A DNA stretch of 6,952 bases from Bryobacterales bacterium (GTDB lineage: Bacteria > Acidobacteriota > Terriglobia > Bryobacterales > Bryobacteraceae): NCBI GenBank assembly GCA_003154855.1, contig PMEV01000208.1, positions 7,559 through 14,510 on the forward strand. The letters run 5' to 3'. The notes beneath the pieces are model-generated. The model was not told where the DNA came from. It searched no databases and was given only the letters and a program-made list of their open reading frames with translations. Below, one piece after another: positions 5,261 through 6,952 of the stretch (positions are counted from its first letter, which is position 1; each line of letters begins with the position of its first letter). A program made the position numbers and the translations under genes.

Positions 5261-6952
5261 ATGGCACGCAGGATCCCGATCGATCGAATGCGGAACATCG
5301 GCATCATGGCGCACATCGATGCCGGCAAGACCACTATCGACCGAGCGCATCCTATATTACACGGGCCGCACGTACAAGATTGGCGAGGTGCACGACGGCA
5401 CGGCGGTGATGGATTGGATGGAGCAGGAGCAGGAGCGCGGCATCACCATCACGTCGGCGGCGACCACCTGCGAGTGGCGCGACTGCCAGATCAACATCAT
5501 CGACACGCCGGGACACGTGGATTTCACCGCGGAAGTGGAGCGCAGCCTGCGGGTGCTGGACGGCTCGGTGGCGGTTTTCGACGCGGTGGCGGGCGTGCAG
5601 CCGCAGTCGGAGACGGTGTGGCGGCAGGCGGACAAGTACGGCGTCCCGCGCATCTGCTTCATCAACAAAATGGATCGGGTGGGGGCGGACTTCTTCCACT
5701 CGGTGGAAACCATCGTAAGCAGATTGAAGTGCCGGCCGGTGGCGATTCAGATTCCAGTGGGCGCGGAAGACCAGTTCAAAGGCACGGTGGACCTGCTGAC
5801 GATGACCGCGCGCATCTGGCGCGACGAGACGCTGGGTGCCGACTACGACGTGGTCGAGATCCCGGCGGAGCTGGCCGAGCAGGCCCGGGAATACCGCGAG
5901 AAGATGATCGAGGCGGTTTCGGAATCCGACGACGCGCTCTTCGACAAGTACGTCCACGGCGAGACGCTGACGGTGGAGGAGCTGCGGGCGGGCATTCGGC
6001 GAGCGACCATCGCGCAGAAGATTTTTCCGGTGATCTGCGGGTCGGCGTTCAAGAACAAGGGCGTGCAGGACCTGCTGGACGCGGTGGTGGATTACCTGCC
6101 GTCGCCCATCGAGGTGCCGCCGATCGAGGGCACGGCGGTGGGCGATCCCAGCCAGGTGCTGATCCGGCAATCCAGCGACGATGAGCCGTTTGCGGCGCTG
6201 GTGTTCAAGATCATGACGGATCCCTACGTCGGCCAGCTAGCCTTCCTGCGGGTCTATTCGGGAAGCCTGGCGACGGGCGACACGGTCTACAACGTGGCCA
6301 AGGGGCGCAGCGAGCGCATCGGGCGGCTGGTGCGGATGCACGCCAACAAGCGCGAGGAGATCGAGGACATTTTCGCGGGCGAGATCGCGGCGGCGGTGGG
6401 GTTGAAGACGGTTTCGACCGGCGACACCATCTGCGCCGACGACGCGCCGATCGTACTGGAGTCCATCGAGTTCCCGAACCCGGTGATCCAACTGGCGATC
6501 GAGCCCAAGACCAAGGCCGACCAGGAGAAGCTGGGCGTGGCCATGGGGAAACTGGTTCAGGAAGACCCGACCTTGCGGGTGAACACCGATCCCGACACCG
6601 GGCAGACCATCCTGGCGGGGATGGGCGAGCTGCACCTGGAGATCATCGTGGACCGGATGCAGCGCGAGTTCGGCGTGGGGGCCAACGTCGGCAAGCCGCA
6701 GGTGGCCTACCGCGAGACCATCCGGCAAATGGCGCAGGCCGAGGGACGTTTCATCAAGCAGACCGGCGGCCACGGCCAGTACGGGCACGTGAAGCTGCGC
6801 ATCGAGCCGGCACCGGGCGCCGGATTCGAGTTTGTCAACGAGATCCGGGGCGGAACCATTCCCAGGGAATTCATCGGGCCGGTGGAGCGCGGCTGCGCGG
6901 AGGCGCTGGAGGGCGGCGTGCTCGCGGGCTACCCGATGGCGGACGTCAAGGT
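5261..6952 (+). CDS. fusA: Elongation factor G, frameshifted after the P-loop and cut by the right edge
   Basis: EF-G is the GTPase that drives translocation of tRNA and mRNA on the ribosome. About 563 of some 695 residues are present. Domain I shows the P-loop AHIDAGKT (17-24), switch II DTPGHVDF (81-88) and NKMD (135-138). Domains II and III follow, with domain IV starting near GGHGQYGHV. The gene starts at ATG 5261 with MARRIPIDRMRNIGIM, 21 bases after rpsG. The only clear purine-rich site, AGAGG (5238-5242), is unusually far from the start. A single extra base near 5337 (ACTATCGACC instead of the expected ACTACGACC) breaks the frame right after GKTT. As given, reading from 5261 yields a nonsense protein ending at 6184. 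Removing one base gives perfect EF-G to the right edge (frame from 5340). An assembly or sequencing error is likeliest, as the gene is normally essential. Confidence 0.93.

Noticed and set aside
5330..5342. Programmed frameshifting in fusA
   Set aside because: No slippery heptamer, internal Shine-Dalgarno or downstream structure is evident, and EF-G is not known to use recoding here.
5261..6184. A 307-residue protein read directly from the fusA start
   Set aside because: Only the first 25 or so residues are EF-G. The rest is frameshifted low-complexity sequence, while the neighbouring frame encodes EF-G throughout.
1..6952. CRISPR arrays, tRNA or rRNA genes, prophage or toxin-antitoxin genes
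   Set aside because: No regularly spaced repeats, cloverleaf-like or rRNA-like stretches, or matching protein motifs were seen.

Overview
The window looks like a bacterial chromosome of high G+C. The S12, S7 and EF-G sequences, the LexA that begins MALTRRQ, and the two transposase types suggest an Acidobacteriota member, possibly of the Solibacter/Bryobacter kind. This taxonomic call rests on remembered family resemblance, not on a search.

Layout from left to right: lexA (minus strand, 23-652), the SOS repressor; a gene-free stretch of about 400 bases (653-1055) holding the lexA promoter and the left non-coding end of an IS110-family element; the IS110 recombinase gene (1056-2402, plus); a second insertion sequence (about 2429-4047) whose DD(35)E transposase lies on the minus strand and is frameshifted near its C-terminus; a leader of about 340 bases with a promoter-like site; then the start of the str operon on the plus strand: rpsL (4386-4763), rpsG (4769-5239) and fusA (5261 to the right edge, incomplete).

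Two mobile elements therefore lie tail to tail, almost touching, between a divergent lexA/rpsL pair. They do not break either housekeeping gene, and a good sigma70-type promoter (4110-4139) remains between the second element and rpsL. rpsL, rpsG and fusA are closely packed and very likely co-transcribed. Their products act together in translation: S12 at the decoding centre, S7 in the 30S head, EF-G in translocation.

The most interesting signal is in the IS110 left end. A long stem (866-879 with 1025-1038) encloses about 145 bases with further hairpins, directly upstream of the recombinase ribosome binding site. Size, place and structure fit a bridge (guide) RNA of the kind known for IS110-family recombinases. 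The other oddities are a one-base frameshift in fusA just after the P-loop, and the frameshifted DDE transposase, whose altered reading frame runs out of its own element into the IS110 gene.
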